Positions 1 through 8,633 are shown, numbered from the stretch's first letter. The stretch: 64,000 bases of DNA from Streptomyces griseoincarnatus (GCA_014649575.1 BMTH01000010.1:62001-126000); one strand, 5' to 3'. The notes: generated by a model from the sequence alone, not told the origin. Program-made: numbers and translations.

Positions 1-168
1 GCCGGACTCCCGCTGGAGCAGGCCGTCGCCGTCTCCGAGCGGCTCGAACACCACGGTTCCGGTGAACCACCCCTCGTCCCCGCTCGCGAGGTCCCGCACG
101 ACCCGCTCGGCCCGCCAGGCGCCGCCCAGATACGCCAGTACGTCGGGTACCGGCCAGAACTCGCCCAT
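1..168 (-). CDS. DUF6314-family protein, N-terminal part (cut by window edge)
   Basis: The minus strand from position 168 reads ATG followed by 55 sense codons running off the left edge, beginning MGEFWPVPDVLAYLGGAWRA. The text matches my memory of the short actinobacterial DUF6314 proteins, which begin with MGEFWPV-PDVL and a W-x-x-x-R segment. The function of this family is not known to me. Only about the first third of the protein is inside the window. It is divergent from the arabinofuranosidase gene downstream, with about 150 bp between the two starts that must hold both promoters. Confidence 0.7.
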   Translation of the reverse strand, partial: MGEFWPVPDVLAYLGGAWRAERVVRDLASGDEGWFTGTVVFEPLGDGDGLLQRESG

Positions 169-321
169 GGCGTCCCGCTCTCCCGTGCTCTCTCGTACTC
201 CGCCGTGCCGCACGCCCCATTGACGTGCTCCTGCCCCCTCCCTATCTTGCCGTTCGAAGTGCTGCACAGCGTCCGACATTGCGAACAGCCGCCCATCTCC
301 CCCCAGAGCCGCGGAGTACTC

Positions 322-2811
322 ATGTCACGCACCGCCCGGCACCGCACCCGCCGCAGAGCCGTCCTCACCGGCACCGCACTGCTGACGGCCGCCCTGCTGT
401 TACCGGTCCCCGCCCACGCGGAGGCCGTCACCGACTACACGATCACCGTCGACGCCGGCGCCCACGGCCCGGCGATCGACGACACGATGTACGGCGTCTT
501 CTTCGAGGACATCAACCGGGCCGCCGACGGCGGTCTGTACGCCGAACTCGTCCAGAACCGCTCCTTCGAGTACTCCACCGCCGACCACGCCTCCTACACG
601 CCCCTGACCGCCTGGTCCGTGTCCGGCACGGCGGAGGCGGTGGACGACTCCGGGCGGCTCGACGAGCGCAACCGCACCTACCTGTCCCTCGGCGCCGGCT
701 CCTCCGTCACGAACGCCGGCTACAACACCGGCATCCGGGTCGAGCAGGGCAAGCGGTACGACTTCTCGGTGTGGGCCCGCGCCGGGGCCGGCGCCACCCT
801 CACCGTCACGCTCAAGGACGCGGCGGGCACCCTCGCCGAGAGCCGCGAGGTGGCCGTGCGCGGCGGCTGGACCCGGTACAAGGCCACGTTCACCGCGTCC
901 CGCACCAGCAACCGCGGCCGGCTCACCGTCGCGACCTCCGCCGACACGGCCCTCGACATGGTGTCGCTGTTCCCGCGCGAGACGTACAAGAACCAGCCCA
1001 ACGGGCTGCGCAAGGACCTCGCCGAGAAGATCGCCGCGCTGAAGCCCGGCTTCCTCCGTTTCCCCGGTGGCTGCCTCGTCAACACCGGCTCCATGGAGGA
1101 CTACAGCGAGACCTCCGGCTGGCAGCGCCGGCGCGCCTACCAGTGGAAGGACACCGTCGGCCCGGTCGAGAAACGCGCCACCAACGCCAACTTCTGGGGG
1201 TACAACCAGAGTTACGGACTCGGGTACTACGAGTACTTCCGCTTCGCCGACGACATCGGCGCGATGCCGCTCCCGGTCGTCCCCGCGCTCGTCACCGGCT
1301 GCGGCCAGAACCGGGCCACCGACGACGAGGCGCTGCTGAAGCGGCACATCCAGGACACCCTGGACCTCATCGAGTTCGCCAACGGCCCGAGGACGTCGAC
1401 GTGGGGCGGCCTGCGCGCCGAGATGGGCCACCCCGAGCCCTTCGGTCTCACCCACATCGCCGTCGGCAACGAGGAGAACCTGCCCCACGAGTTCTTCGCC
1501 CGCTTCCAGCGCTTCCGCGCCGCCGTCGAAGCCGAGCACCCGGAGATCACGCTGATCTCCAACTCCGGCCCCGACGACGCGGGCACGGTCTTCGACACCG
1601 CCTGGCGGCTCAACCGCGAGGGCGGCGTCGACATGGTCGACGAGCACTACTACAACAGCCCGCAGTGGTTCCTCCGGAACAACGACCGCTACGACTCCTA
1701 CGACCGGCAGGGCCCGAAGGTCTTCCTCGGCGAGTACGCCTCCCAGGGCAACGCCTGGAAGAACGCCCTGGCCGAGGCGGCGTACATGACCGGCCTCGAG
1801 CGCAACGCCGACGTCGTGAAACTCGCCTCGTACGCGCCGCTGCTGGCGAACGAGGACTACGTCCAGTGGCGGCCGGACATGATCTGGTTCAACAACCGCG
1901 CCTCGTGGGGGTCGGCGAACTACGAGGTCCAGAAGCTGTTCATGAACAACGTCGGCGACCGCGTCGTCCCCTCGCGGGCGAGCGGCACCCCCGACGTCAG
2001 CGGCCCCATCGCCGGAGCGGTCGGCCTCTCCACGTGGGCGACGAGCGCCGCGTACGACGACGTGGAGGTGACGGCCGCCGACGGCACCACGCTGCTCAGC
2101 GACGACTTCTCGGCCGGCGCCGGCCGCTGGCGTCACGTCGGCGGCGGCAGCTGGACCGTCCAGGACGGCCGCTACGTCCAGACCGACGAGGCCGCCGAGA
2201 ATACCCTGGTCACCGCGGGCGACCCCGAGTGGCGTGACTACGACCTGCGGGTCGAGGCGGTGAAGCGGTCCGGCAAGGAGGGCTTCCTGATCGCCTTCGG
2301 CGTCAAGGACACCGGCGCCTACTACTGGTGGAACCTGGGCGGCTGGGACAACACCCGGTCCGCGGTCGAGCAGGCCGTCGACGGCGGCAAGTCCACGCTG
2401 ATCTCCAAGCCCGGCTCGATCGAGACGGGCCGCGCCTACGACATCCGGGTCGAGGTGCGCGGCCGCCAGGTCACCCTGTACCTCGACGGCGAGGAGTGGG
2501 GCAGCTTCACCGACGACAAGCCGGCCGAGCCGTTCCGCCAGGTCGTCACGGAGGACGCCCGCACCGGCGACCTGCTCCTCAAGGTCGTCAACGCCCAGCC
2601 GTCCGAGGCCCGCACTTCCGTCGATCTCGGCTCCGTCCGCGTCTCCTCCCGCGCCCAGGTCACCACCCTGGCCGCAGGCCCGGACGAGGTGAACACCGAG
2701 ACGGACGCCCCGGTCACCCCGGTGACCTCGACGTTCCGGGGCGTGGCGCCCACGTTCGCGTACACCTTCCCGCCGAACTCGGTGACGTTCATGAGGATCG
2801 ACCGGAGGTGA
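322..2811 (+). CDS. Secreted alpha-L-arabinofuranosidase, glycoside hydrolase family 51, with carbohydrate-binding inserts
   Basis: A secreted enzyme expected to release terminal arabinofuranose from arabinan or arabinoxylan. I start it at 322 because the next residues form a classic signal peptide (RRR, hydrophobic core, cleavage after AHA near residue 33); the open frame continues upstream to 205 without signal-like sequence. The product is 829 residues. Residues about 36-85 and 225-560 carry the GH51 fold. Glu384 in the VGNEEN motif is the expected acid/base and Glu471 in FLGEYAS the nucleophile. Residues about 95-220 look like a CBM4_9-type binding module, and about 590-745 like a laminin-G/concanavalin-like module (WWNLGGWDN), so the enzyme is larger than a plain GH51. 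Codon 27 (400-402) is TTA, the rare Leu codon read by the bldA tRNA in Streptomyces. Confidence 0.93.
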   Translation: MSRTARHRTRRRAVLTGTALLTAALLLPVPAHAEAVTDYTITVDAGAHGPAIDDTMYGVFFEDINRAADGGLYAELVQNRSFEYSTADHASYTPLTAWSVSGTAEAVDDSGRLDERNRTYLSLGAGSSVTNAGYNTGIRVEQGKRYDFSVWARAGAGATLTVTLKDAAGTLAESREVAVRGGWTRYKATFTASRTSNRGRLTVATSADTALDMVSLFPRETYKNQPNGLRKDLAEKIAALKPGFLRFPGGCLVNTGSMEDYSETSGWQRRRAYQWKDTVGPVEKRATNANFWGYNQSYGLGYYEYFRFADDIGAMPLPVVPALVTGCGQNRATDDEALLKRHIQDTLDLIEFANGPRTSTWGGLRAEMGHPEPFGLTHIAVGNEENLPHEFFARFQRFRAAVEAEHPEITLISNSGPDDAGTVFDTAWRLNREGGVDMVDEHYYNSPQWFLRNNDRYDSYDRQGPKVFLGEYASQGNAWKNALAEAAYMTGLERNADVVKLASYAPLLANEDYVQWRPDMIWFNNRASWGSANYEVQKLFMNNVGDRVVPSRASGTPDVSGPIAGAVGLSTWATSAAYDDVEVTAADGTTLLSDDFSAGAGRWRHVGGGSWTVQDGRYVQTDEAAENTLVTAGDPEWRDYDLRVEAVKRSGKEGFLIAFGVKDTGAYYWWNLGGWDNTRSAVEQAVDGGKSTLISKPGSIETGRAYDIRVEVRGRQVTLYLDGEEWGSFTDDKPAEPFRQVVTEDARTGDLLLKVVNAQPSEARTSVDLGSVRVSSRAQVTTLAAGPDEVNTETDAPVTPVTSTFRGVAPTFAYTFPPNSVTFMRIDRR

Positions 2812-2937
2812 CCAAGCGGAACGCGTGACCCTCGGGGCCGGCCAGGACCGGTCCCGGGGGTCCGCCCCGCCCCGCGCCGACGGGGGTGGCGCCCAGGGCA
2901 CGAAGGCGGGCGCCTCGGCGCCTGGATCCTCAGCCGA

Positions 2938-2979
2938 GAGGCAGAGGCAGAGGCAGAGGCAGAGGTAGAGGCAGAGGCG
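2938..2979. repeat. Hexanucleotide tandem repeat (GGCAGA)n
   Basis: About seven imperfect copies of GGCAGA stand in a row, with single changes to GGTAGA and GGCGGA. On the minus strand the repeat continues one reading frame of the adjacent decayed VOC gene and would encode alternating Ala-Ser. It lies 130 bp after the GH51 stop codon. Replication slippage is the likely origin. Confidence 0.85.
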
Positions 2980-2984
2980 GAGCC

Positions 2985-3345
2985 GCTCCGGTCCGTGTCG
3001 CTGTCCGGGATGCGGAGGAACTCCAGGCAGGGGCCCGAGGCCGTGGGGGCGGAGTGAGGTGTACGCGTCGCTGACCTCGTGCACCGTCCGGTCGAGCGCC
3101 TCGCCCAGGCCGCCGCCATCGCGCGCGGGTCCGCGCAGTCGATCACCACGGAGGCCGGCGGGCCCATGTCGCGGTGGATGCTGCGCGGTTCGAGCACGCG
3201 GATCGCGTAGCCCTCCGGGTGGGCGAGGACCGTCCATGGAACGTCGCCCTGGCCCACATCCGGGGGGCGGCGCGCCGAGGCCCCGGACGCGTTCGACCAG
3301 ATCCGCCTGGTGGGCGACGACGAGGTGCAGTCGGTTTTTCGCCCG
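2985..3345 (-). pseudogene. Decayed VOC (glyoxalase/bleomycin-resistance fold) protein gene with several frameshifts
   Basis: No single frame is intact, but fragments of one VOC-family protein can be read in order by changing frame. They are RLHLVVAHQADLVERV near 3335-3280, DVGQGDVPWTVLAHPEGYAI near 3255-3205, SVVIDCADPRAMAAAWA near 3155-3105, RTVHEVSDAYTSLRP near 3090-3045, and GPCLEFLRIPDSDT near 3035-2990. These match the common Streptomyces two-half VOC proteins (VPWTVLADPEGNEF and VVIDCADPRAMAAFW). At least three frame changes are needed, so I call it broken. No start codon with a ribosome-binding site is visible. Confidence 0.7.
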
Positions 3346-3542
3346 GGTCGGGAGCGAGGATGCGGGTACGCCTGAGAGGGCCACGGAGGCGGAGGCCGGA
3401 GGGGCCGGGGCGATGCGCCACGCCCCGCCGGTGCCGCGGGCGGACGCTCCGAGGCTCTGCGCCCATGCGGGCGAGCGCCCGCATGTCCCGCGCCTCGATG
3501 CCCACTCCGGCCGGCCGCGGTGCCATTGTGACCGAGACTTTT

Positions 3543-3630
3543 AGTTGGCACATCTCGGCCTGAGTCGTGCAGGTCAGGCTCGCTCGGAGAATTCTTGTTA
3601 GCACATCCCGAGCGCGATAGTTGGCACTCA
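3543..3630 (+). repeat. Three spaced copies of an AGTTGGCACATC-like 12-mer
   Basis: AGTTGGCACATC at 3543-3554, TGTTAGCACATC at 3596-3607 and AGTTGGCACTCA at 3619-3630. Short repeated sites of this kind are found at the ends of IS21-type elements, where they bind the transposase. An istB remnant lies 1.9 kb downstream, so these may be the worn end of a lost element. This is an inference; no transposase gene is attached. Confidence 0.4.
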
Positions 3631-3764
3631 AGGGTGCCGATGATCACTGTGCGTGATTGCTGACGGTGCTGATGAAGAGGATCTGTGAAATCGGTTCTGT
3701 CCGCACCTTCGTGAACGATTTCTCAGCACCCTCTCTGCTGGCCGGTCGGTACGATCGACGGGTG

Positions 3765-4280
3765 ATGGACGAACCTGTGATGGAGCTGTCAGACGCTGAG
3801 GACCGCCGCGTCTGGGACCGCTTCTACGAGAAGTTCAGCTTCCAGCCGAGCACGAGTCCGTCCAAATGGCCAGCCATCAAAGAGCCCGGTGCGTCAGTTA
3901 CATGGAGTCTGGCGACGCTTCCCGACGAACCTGACTACGAGCGTCCGGACCGCCTGGTCGCCATCGTCGAGCAGGGACTGTCCTCCTGCGTGGGCCCGTC
4001 AGGCAATCTGTTCGCCCTCGACTGGCAGCACCCGTCGTACCGCTTCGCACCGCAAGAGGTGAGCGGTCCTGGTCAACCGGCCTGGCCGTTGAGCCCGTAT
4101 CCCGACGGTGACTACTACATCTTCCTTACAGAGGACTTCCGCATAGGCAGCTTCGGACACCCTTGGGAAGAGTCTCTTTGCCTGTTCGGTGAGGCACTTC
4201 TCGACGTCGCGGCCACGGAGCTCGACAAGGTTCTTGGCTTGCCGATCCGCAGGTCAGGCAAGGCTGTAGGCCCGGCCTGA
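3765..4280 (+). CDS. DUF2716 domain protein
   Basis: A 171-residue cytoplasmic protein beginning MDEPVMELSDAEDRRVWDRF. It has the DUF2716 pattern as I remember it: W-D-R-F-Y-x-x-F near the start, SPSKWPAIKEP, a central LDWQHPSYRF, then WPLSPYPDGDYYIF and FGHPWEESLCLFG near the end. The family is common in Streptomyces and has no established function that I know. The open frame extends upstream to 3657, but 3765 (or GTG at 3762) is preferred because homologues start a few residues before MELS. The 3-prime end overlaps the opposing gene by 27 bp. Codon use is less extreme in GC than in the arginine genes nearby, fitting an acquired segment. Confidence 0.75.
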   Translation: MDEPVMELSDAEDRRVWDRFYEKFSFQPSTSPSKWPAIKEPGASVTWSLATLPDEPDYERPDRLVAIVEQGLSSCVGPSGNLFALDWQHPSYRFAPQEVSGPGQPAWPLSPYPDGDYYIFLTEDFRIGSFGHPWEESLCLFGEALLDVAATELDKVLGLPIRRSGKAVGPA

Positions 4281-4844
4281 GACTGGACCGGGCTCAGTTG
4301 ATGCCGATCTGCCCAGTTCCCGAGTCGATGTCCCGGGCAAGTCGCCGCGCGTAGGTGGCGAGGACTCGGCGGAGGTCCGCGTATTGGCAGTGGGTCGGGG
4401 CGGGAGAACTGGAACCATGTGGTGTTCCGCCGCGCGGCACTGTTGCTGGATCTCGGTGGGTTGTGCGGCTTCGAGTGGGCGGGGAGCGAAGAGGTCCTCG
4501 CCTCGCGTCACCAGCGTCCAGACGAATACCGAGGCGTTCTGGCGCTTGCGGTCATAAGTCCGGGTGCGGAACTGGACGAGCGTGGGCGGAAGTTCGCTGA
4601 CCAGCGCATTCCATGCGTCGATGCCGAGTATCCACTCCTGGAGCGCTTCGCGCCTGCGCCGGTGGGCAACGAGTGGTTGACGTGCTGATTGCAGTTCGGA
4701 GGCAAGAGCGCGGAGAGCCCTGTCGAATTCAAGAGGGTTGCAGCCTGTTCGCCCTGAGCGCCGGGTCTCGCGTGCCGAGAGTAGGTGAGTCTGGACGGGG
4801 GTGATCCCGAGGAGTCGCGCGGCCTTGTCATAGGTTCCGCCCAT
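4254..4844 (-). CDS. Hypothetical protein, probably frameshifted near its 3-prime end
   Basis: From ATG at 4844 the frame reads a protein-like sequence (TYDKAARLLGITPVQTHLLS, then EWILGIDAWNALVSELPPTL and NASVFVWTLVTRGEDLF) with balanced amino-acid use. I do not recognise the family. After about position 4440 this frame becomes Pro/Thr/Arg-rich, whereas a second frame gives a natural-looking tail (YADLRRVLATYARRLARDID, stop at 4294). A single-base change around 4400-4440 would join the two. The ribosome-binding site is weak. Convergent with the DUF2716 gene. Confidence 0.45.
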   Translation of the reverse strand: MGGTYDKAARLLGITPVQTHLLSARETRRSGRTGCNPLEFDRALRALASELQSARQPLVAHRRRREALQEWILGIDAWNALVSELPPTLVQFRTRTYDRKRQNASVFVWTLVTRGEDLFAPRPLEAAQPTEIQQQCRAAEHHMVPVLPPRPTANTRTSAESSPPTRGDLPGTSTRELGRSASTEPGPVSGRAYSLA

Positions 4845-4924
4845 GGTCGCTGAACCCGTGACTCGGACCTGGTGATCGCCCTCTCGGACCGTGGGACCAT
4901 CCCGGACGGGACCAAGGAGGAGTA

Positions 4925-5434
4925 GTGCAGCTGCGGAACGTCTCACTGGACGACGTCGATGCCTATATTCGGATGCGGTGCGACCCCGTGATGATGGCTG
5001 ACCTGGGCGGGCCCCTTCCGCGTGAGGGGATGGCGGACAAGGTCCGCCGGGATGCCCGGCAGGCAGCAGACGACCTCGCATGGTTCAAGATGATCATTCC
5101 CGACGGGGCCACCCCAGAAGTCGTGGCCGGGACAGTGACTATCTGGTCCCACGACACCAGCGACGGACCGATGTCCGAGATCGGTTGGATGGTTTTGCCC
5201 GAATTTCAAGGACAGGGCTTCGGTAAACGCGCCGTCCGCGCCCTTCTGGAACAGGCCAGGGACCAGAACCGCTGGGGCCTGGTGCATGCCTTTCCGGCAA
5301 CAGACAACGCGGCGTCGAACGGCATTTGCCGTTCCGTCGGGTTCCGCTTCCTCTCACAAGCCGAGGTGACCTTCGCAGGGCGAGTCCTCAGGACCAACCA
5401 CTGGGCCGTAGACCCAGGGAAGGACTTGCGCTGA
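4925..5434 (+). CDS. GNAT-family N-acetyltransferase
   Basis: A 169-residue acetyl-CoA-dependent acyltransferase, start GTG 4925 behind a clear AAGGAGGAG at 4914-4922. Acetyl-CoA pyrophosphate-binding loop: QGQGFGKRA at about residues 97-105, preceded by the beta-4 strand EIGWMVLPEFQ. A later N-x-A-S-N-x-I-C-R-S-V-G-F segment (about residues 124-136) is the conserved motif B helix. The MQLRNVSLDDVDAYIRM opening is typical of single-domain GNATs. The substrate cannot be told from sequence. It stands alone on this strand within the accessory patch. Confidence 0.85.
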   Translation: MQLRNVSLDDVDAYIRMRCDPVMMADLGGPLPREGMADKVRRDARQAADDLAWFKMIIPDGATPEVVAGTVTIWSHDTSDGPMSEIGWMVLPEFQGQGFGKRAVRALLEQARDQNRWGLVHAFPATDNAASNGICRSVGFRFLSQAEVTFAGRVLRTNHWAVDPGKDLR

Positions 5435-5474
5435 AGCCAGCACTCACCAGGTCTGTTCGATGCTCGGCTGAAGT

Positions 5475-5650
5475 TCAGCCCACTGGGCTTTGCTCGGCCA
5501 GGGCTTTGGTGTGAGCGAGGCGGTAGGACTCGGTGCCGGTCTGGATGATCGCGCCGTTGAAGGTGAGGCGATCGACGATGGCAGCGCAGCATGACGACAA
5601 GGCCCGATCTTCGGAACTGACCACAACTGTGACGTAGTGCTGCGATTTGG
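5475..5650 (-). pseudogene. Fragment of an IS21-family istB helper ATPase (C-terminus)
   Basis: On the minus strand, a frame ending at 5475 reads AAIVDRLTFNGAIIQTGTES followed by YRLAHTKALAEQ and a stop. This matches the C-terminal end of IstB-type ATP-binding helper proteins (AAIVDRLTFNG-II-TGT-SYRLA) as I remember them. The ATPase core, Walker motifs and the partner istA are absent, so this is debris. The homology fades upstream of about 5595. Nothing else is visible in the 270-bp interval between the GNAT gene and the next gene. Confidence 0.65.
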
Positions 5651-5705
5651 CCCCTGTGGTAACCCGAACGCTCAGCGGCGGGATCGAGGGCTCGGCCTCC
5701 GGGAG

Positions 5706-6371
5706 TCAGGTGCCGGCCAGGCCCCATGCATCGAGCCCGCCGTAGATATGGGCCCTCAGGCAGTGGGGGGCGCTGAAGCCTGAGGCTTCGCCGCGGTAGA
5801 TGGCGATGAGCGAGTCCTTGCCCCGCCACCAGGTGTCAGCGAGTCCCTGGACTTCGGGTACCGGCTCGAATCCGTCGAGGTTCACGTCCTCGACGGCGCT
5901 GCCTTTGATCTTCGTGATGCTCTTGGCCCAGTAGCCCGCGTGGCTGGCAAGTGCCAGGGCTTCCACCCATCCCTCTGTGCTGGCGTGCAGCGGCGTCCAG
6001 TGGTCAGCGTCGATCCCGAACTCACCTCCTGGCCCGATCATGAACCCGTGGGCCATGGAGACACGACAGTCGCCAGCCGGGAACCGCCATCCGTTCGCGG
6101 CTGAGCCCTCCGGGGCATCGGCTTCCAGAACGCGCGGGCCGCCCTCGTATTCGGGGGCCGGGGGCAGGGCGAGACCGCCCCAGCGCTCTTGGAAGGCGAC
6201 AGCCCGGTCGATCTCGGCATCCGGAATCCCTTGCTTGAGCCATGCCTCCCGGAAGAGCTTGAGGTCGCGGTGTGGAACACGCAGCCCGTGTCCCTCAACG
6301 AAGTAACGAGCTCGCCGGCTCAAGCCCTCAGGCGCCTGAGGAATCACCGGCACTCGGGGGTCCGTCGTCAC
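5706..6371 (-). CDS. Uncharacterised protein, translationally coupled to a beta-propeller-like gene
   Basis: A 221-residue cytoplasmic protein. I start it at GTG 6371 because GTGA there overlaps the stop of the upstream gene by 4 bp, with GGGGGG about 10 nt before it. In-frame ATG codons at 6389 and 6446 are alternatives. The family is not recognised. A segment FQERWGGLALPP at about residues 61-72 followed by ADHWTPLHASTEGWVEALAL in the second half is vaguely like SUKH/SMI1-KNR4 proteins, which often serve as toxin immunity or adaptor proteins, but this is a weak impression. No signal peptide or membrane segment. Confidence 0.7.
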   Translation of the reverse strand: MTTDPRVPVIPQAPEGLSRRARYFVEGHGLRVPHRDLKLFREAWLKQGIPDAEIDRAVAFQERWGGLALPPAPEYEGGPRVLEADAPEGSAANGWRFPAGDCRVSMAHGFMIGPGGEFGIDADHWTPLHASTEGWVEALALASHAGYWAKSITKIKGSAVEDVNLDGFEPVPEVQGLADTWWRGKDSLIAIYRGEASGFSAPHCLRAHIYGGLDAWGLAGT

Positions 6372-7375
6372 GGCTGCTGCCCCCCGCATGGAGAGGTCGG
6401 TGCGGCCGGGTGCGGCGGTGCCGACGGCTGCTGAGCGCTGGACCAACGGACAGGGGCGCCGCCGGGGCCGCCGGTGAGCCAGGAACCGTCGCCCAGGGGC
6501 ACCAGCTCGTACGGGTTGCCCGCCTCAACGGTGAACTCGCCGCCGAGGGTGCCCGTGCGTACGTCGACCAGGTGGTGACGGAACCACTCCTCCTCGTCCT
6601 GACTCTCACCTCCCAGGGTGACGATGGCCGTGTCCTCGCTCAGGTAGCCGCCGCTCCATTCCACGAAGGACTCCTCCGGGTCGTACCCGAAGGCTTCGAC
6701 GGGGAGGGTGAAGAGCACGTCCCCGTTGGGGTGGTCATGGAAGGCGACGTCCGCCTGCCCGTGGTCCACGGTCATGAACTGACGCCCGGACGGAGCCAGG
6801 TCGATCAGGCAGCGGTCCTGCCACGGGTACGTCACGAACTCCGGCTCGCTGTCCGCCCCGACCGTGCCCCGGAGGATGACGGAGCCGTCCTGGCCCTCAC
6901 CGACGTCGAGGTAGATGCTGCCGTCCACGGGATGCACGTGGTGGGAGGCGCCGTGCCCGACCGTCTCCAACTCGCAGCGGGCGAGAACCACACCGTTGTC
7001 GGCATCGTGCACGACCCACTGGTCCCCGCCCCCGCGTCCCGCCATCGCGTCCGGCCGGTAGACCCACACCGTCCGGCCGTCCAGAGACAGCGCACAGCCA
7101 GGCCGGTGGCCATGGCGTACGTCAGAGCGCGGTTCGAAGTCCGAGGCCCACACGAGGTTGCCGGCGCGCGTAAGGCAGACGACTCCGTTCAGCGTCGTAT
7201 ACACGACCCGCTCCAAATCCTGCCGGACCACCGACGCTACGACCTCTTCGCCATCCCGGGGCTGGAAAACCGCTGCGGGCTCCAGCCTCCCGTAGGCACC
7301 GGCGCCCACGACGTAGGCGTGGATCCGACCATCGCGGAGACGAGTGATGACCTTCGGTGGCGGCTCAGGAATCAT
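6368..7375 (-). CDS. Uncharacterised beta-propeller-like protein
   Basis: 335 residues beginning MIPEPPPKVITRLRDGRIHA. The sequence has repeating short beta-rich units with small-residue turns: GVVCLTRAGNLVWASDF, LSLDGRTVWVYRPD, GDQWVVHDADNGVVLA, GSIYLDVGEGQDG, LAPSGRQFMTVDHG. These suggest a WD40 or PQQ-like propeller that binds or scaffolds something. No enzyme motif and no signal peptide. The C-terminal 25 residues are Pro/Ser/Gln-rich. It is the first gene of a coupled pair with the 221-residue protein that follows. I do not recognise a named family. Confidence 0.75.
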   Translation of the reverse strand: MIPEPPPKVITRLRDGRIHAYVVGAGAYGRLEPAAVFQPRDGEEVVASVVRQDLERVVYTTLNGVVCLTRAGNLVWASDFEPRSDVRHGHRPGCALSLDGRTVWVYRPDAMAGRGGGDQWVVHDADNGVVLARCELETVGHGASHHVHPVDGSIYLDVGEGQDGSVILRGTVGADSEPEFVTYPWQDRCLIDLAPSGRQFMTVDHGQADVAFHDHPNGDVLFTLPVEAFGYDPEESFVEWSGGYLSEDTAIVTLGGESQDEEEWFRHHLVDVRTGTLGGEFTVEAGNPYELVPLGDGSWLTGGPGGAPVRWSSAQQPSAPPHPAAPTSPCGGQQP

Positions 7376-7501
7376 CCGCTGAGGCTAACGCCCAGCAGGA
7401 ACCTCATTCGCCGGGGCGGTGGGCGCCCGAGTCGGGTAGTCGGGCCGAGCACGGTAGTTGACCCACTGGACAATTCCAATGCACGACCACAGACCGGTTG
7501 C

Positions 7502-8530
7502 TCAGAACAAGGAGTCCCAGAGGACCTCTTCCGGGTCAGGTTCTTCTGGGTGGAGCATGCAGCGTCTGCAGCGCAGGAGTCCTGGTTCGTTAGTGCCTGA
7601 GGCGGCGCTCATCCACGGCAGGGCCTCCATGGCGTGTGCGCGCTCGTCGTCGGCGAGGGTGTCGACGGTCCGGCGGAGCTCCTCTGGGGCGGATTGGTCG
7701 GTGAGGCAGAGCCAGCCGACCGCCGCCGACAGACGGGCTTCGGGGGCCTCTGCTCGGTCATGCCAACGTTCGCGCAGCCACCTCACAGTCGGCGGGTGCG
7801 GGTGGGCCCGGGTGATCTCGGCGGCGGCCAGGAGCAGGGCGGCGCGGACCATGGCGTCGCCTTCGGTGGCGAATCCGTTGGCCAAGGCAGTCCGGATGGT
7901 GTGGGCGGGGTCGGCGGCGGTCGCCAGGACGTAGGCGGCGTCGACGCGGATGGTGGGGTCGGAGTCTCCAAGAAGGGGCAGGATCGCGGTGGTGGCGGTG
8001 GTGATCGCGGCTCGGGCGGCGGCCACCGACCAGCCGGCCGGGTAGCCGGTCACCTCGTAGCCGTAGTCGTCGTGGGTATCGGGGGCGTGGCGCTGGGGAT
8101 CGTTGCGGTGGAGGAGGAATTCCTCGCGAGAGGCGACGCCGTGGTGCCTGGCACGGGCGGGGCCGGAGAGGACTGCGAGGGCGGCGGTGCGGTGTGGGTG
8201 GTGGGCGTTGACGGCGAGGGGAATGAGGTACGGCACGGCAAGGGCAGCGGCGGCCCAGCTGTCGTCGGCGCACAGGCCCCACAGCACACCCGTCGCGTCC
8301 ACGACCGGTTCGCTGCCAGCGCGCAGGAGGGAAACCGCCTCCCGGACGTCGTACCCATGGGGGAAGTTGCCCCACGGGACGGCATCCAAGTCCAAGGCCT
8401 GTCGAGGCTCGGGCAGGATGCTGGCCACCGCCGCCCGCACGTCGAACGGACCCCCCGAGAACGAGGCCAGGTCCGACCCGTCCGTCACTTTCCGACACAT
8501 CTCGAACGTCGGATCGGTCCGCCAGTCCAC
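7502..8530 (-). CDS. HEAT-repeat-like hypothetical protein
   Basis: About 342 residues if started at GTG 8530, which has TTGGGG about 8 nt upstream; ATG at 8500 is the alternative. The middle and C-terminal parts are helical repeats of the PBS-lyase/HEAT type: ILPLLGDSDPTIRVDAAYVL, AMVRAALLLAAAEITRAH, ARLSAAVGWLCLTDQ. Two Cys pairs occur near the end (LLRCRRCMLHPEEPDPEEV). Proteins of this sort act as scaffolds. Unusually for the patch it contains long Ala-rich helices. It is separated from the propeller gene by 126 bp, so probably a separate transcript. Confidence 0.7.
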   Translation of the reverse strand: MDWRTDPTFEMCRKVTDGSDLASFSGGPFDVRAAVASILPEPRQALDLDAVPWGNFPHGYDVREAVSLLRAGSEPVVDATGVLWGLCADDSWAAAALAVPYLIPLAVNAHHPHRTAALAVLSGPARARHHGVASREEFLLHRNDPQRHAPDTHDDYGYEVTGYPAGWSVAAARAAITTATTAILPLLGDSDPTIRVDAAYVLATAADPAHTIRTALANGFATEGDAMVRAALLLAAAEITRAHPHPPTVRWLRERWHDRAEAPEARLSAAVGWLCLTDQSAPEELRRTVDTLADDERAHAMEALPWMSAASGTNEPGLLRCRRCMLHPEEPDPEEVLWDSLF

Positions 8531-8633
8531 GTCACACCCCAACCGTCGAATCCCCGGAACTGGATCGTGGCTGGCCCGGCGGTCCACCGGAAGCCTCTGG
8601 GCGGTGATCCAGCGGCTCGTACGGGGCCACCCA

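Noticed and set aside
400-3384. Very long minus-strand open frame (994 codons) opposite the arabinofuranosidase
   Set aside because: It is the high-GC shadow of the GH51 gene, with Val/Gly/Arg-rich text and no family. Only its upstream end overlaps true VOC fragments.
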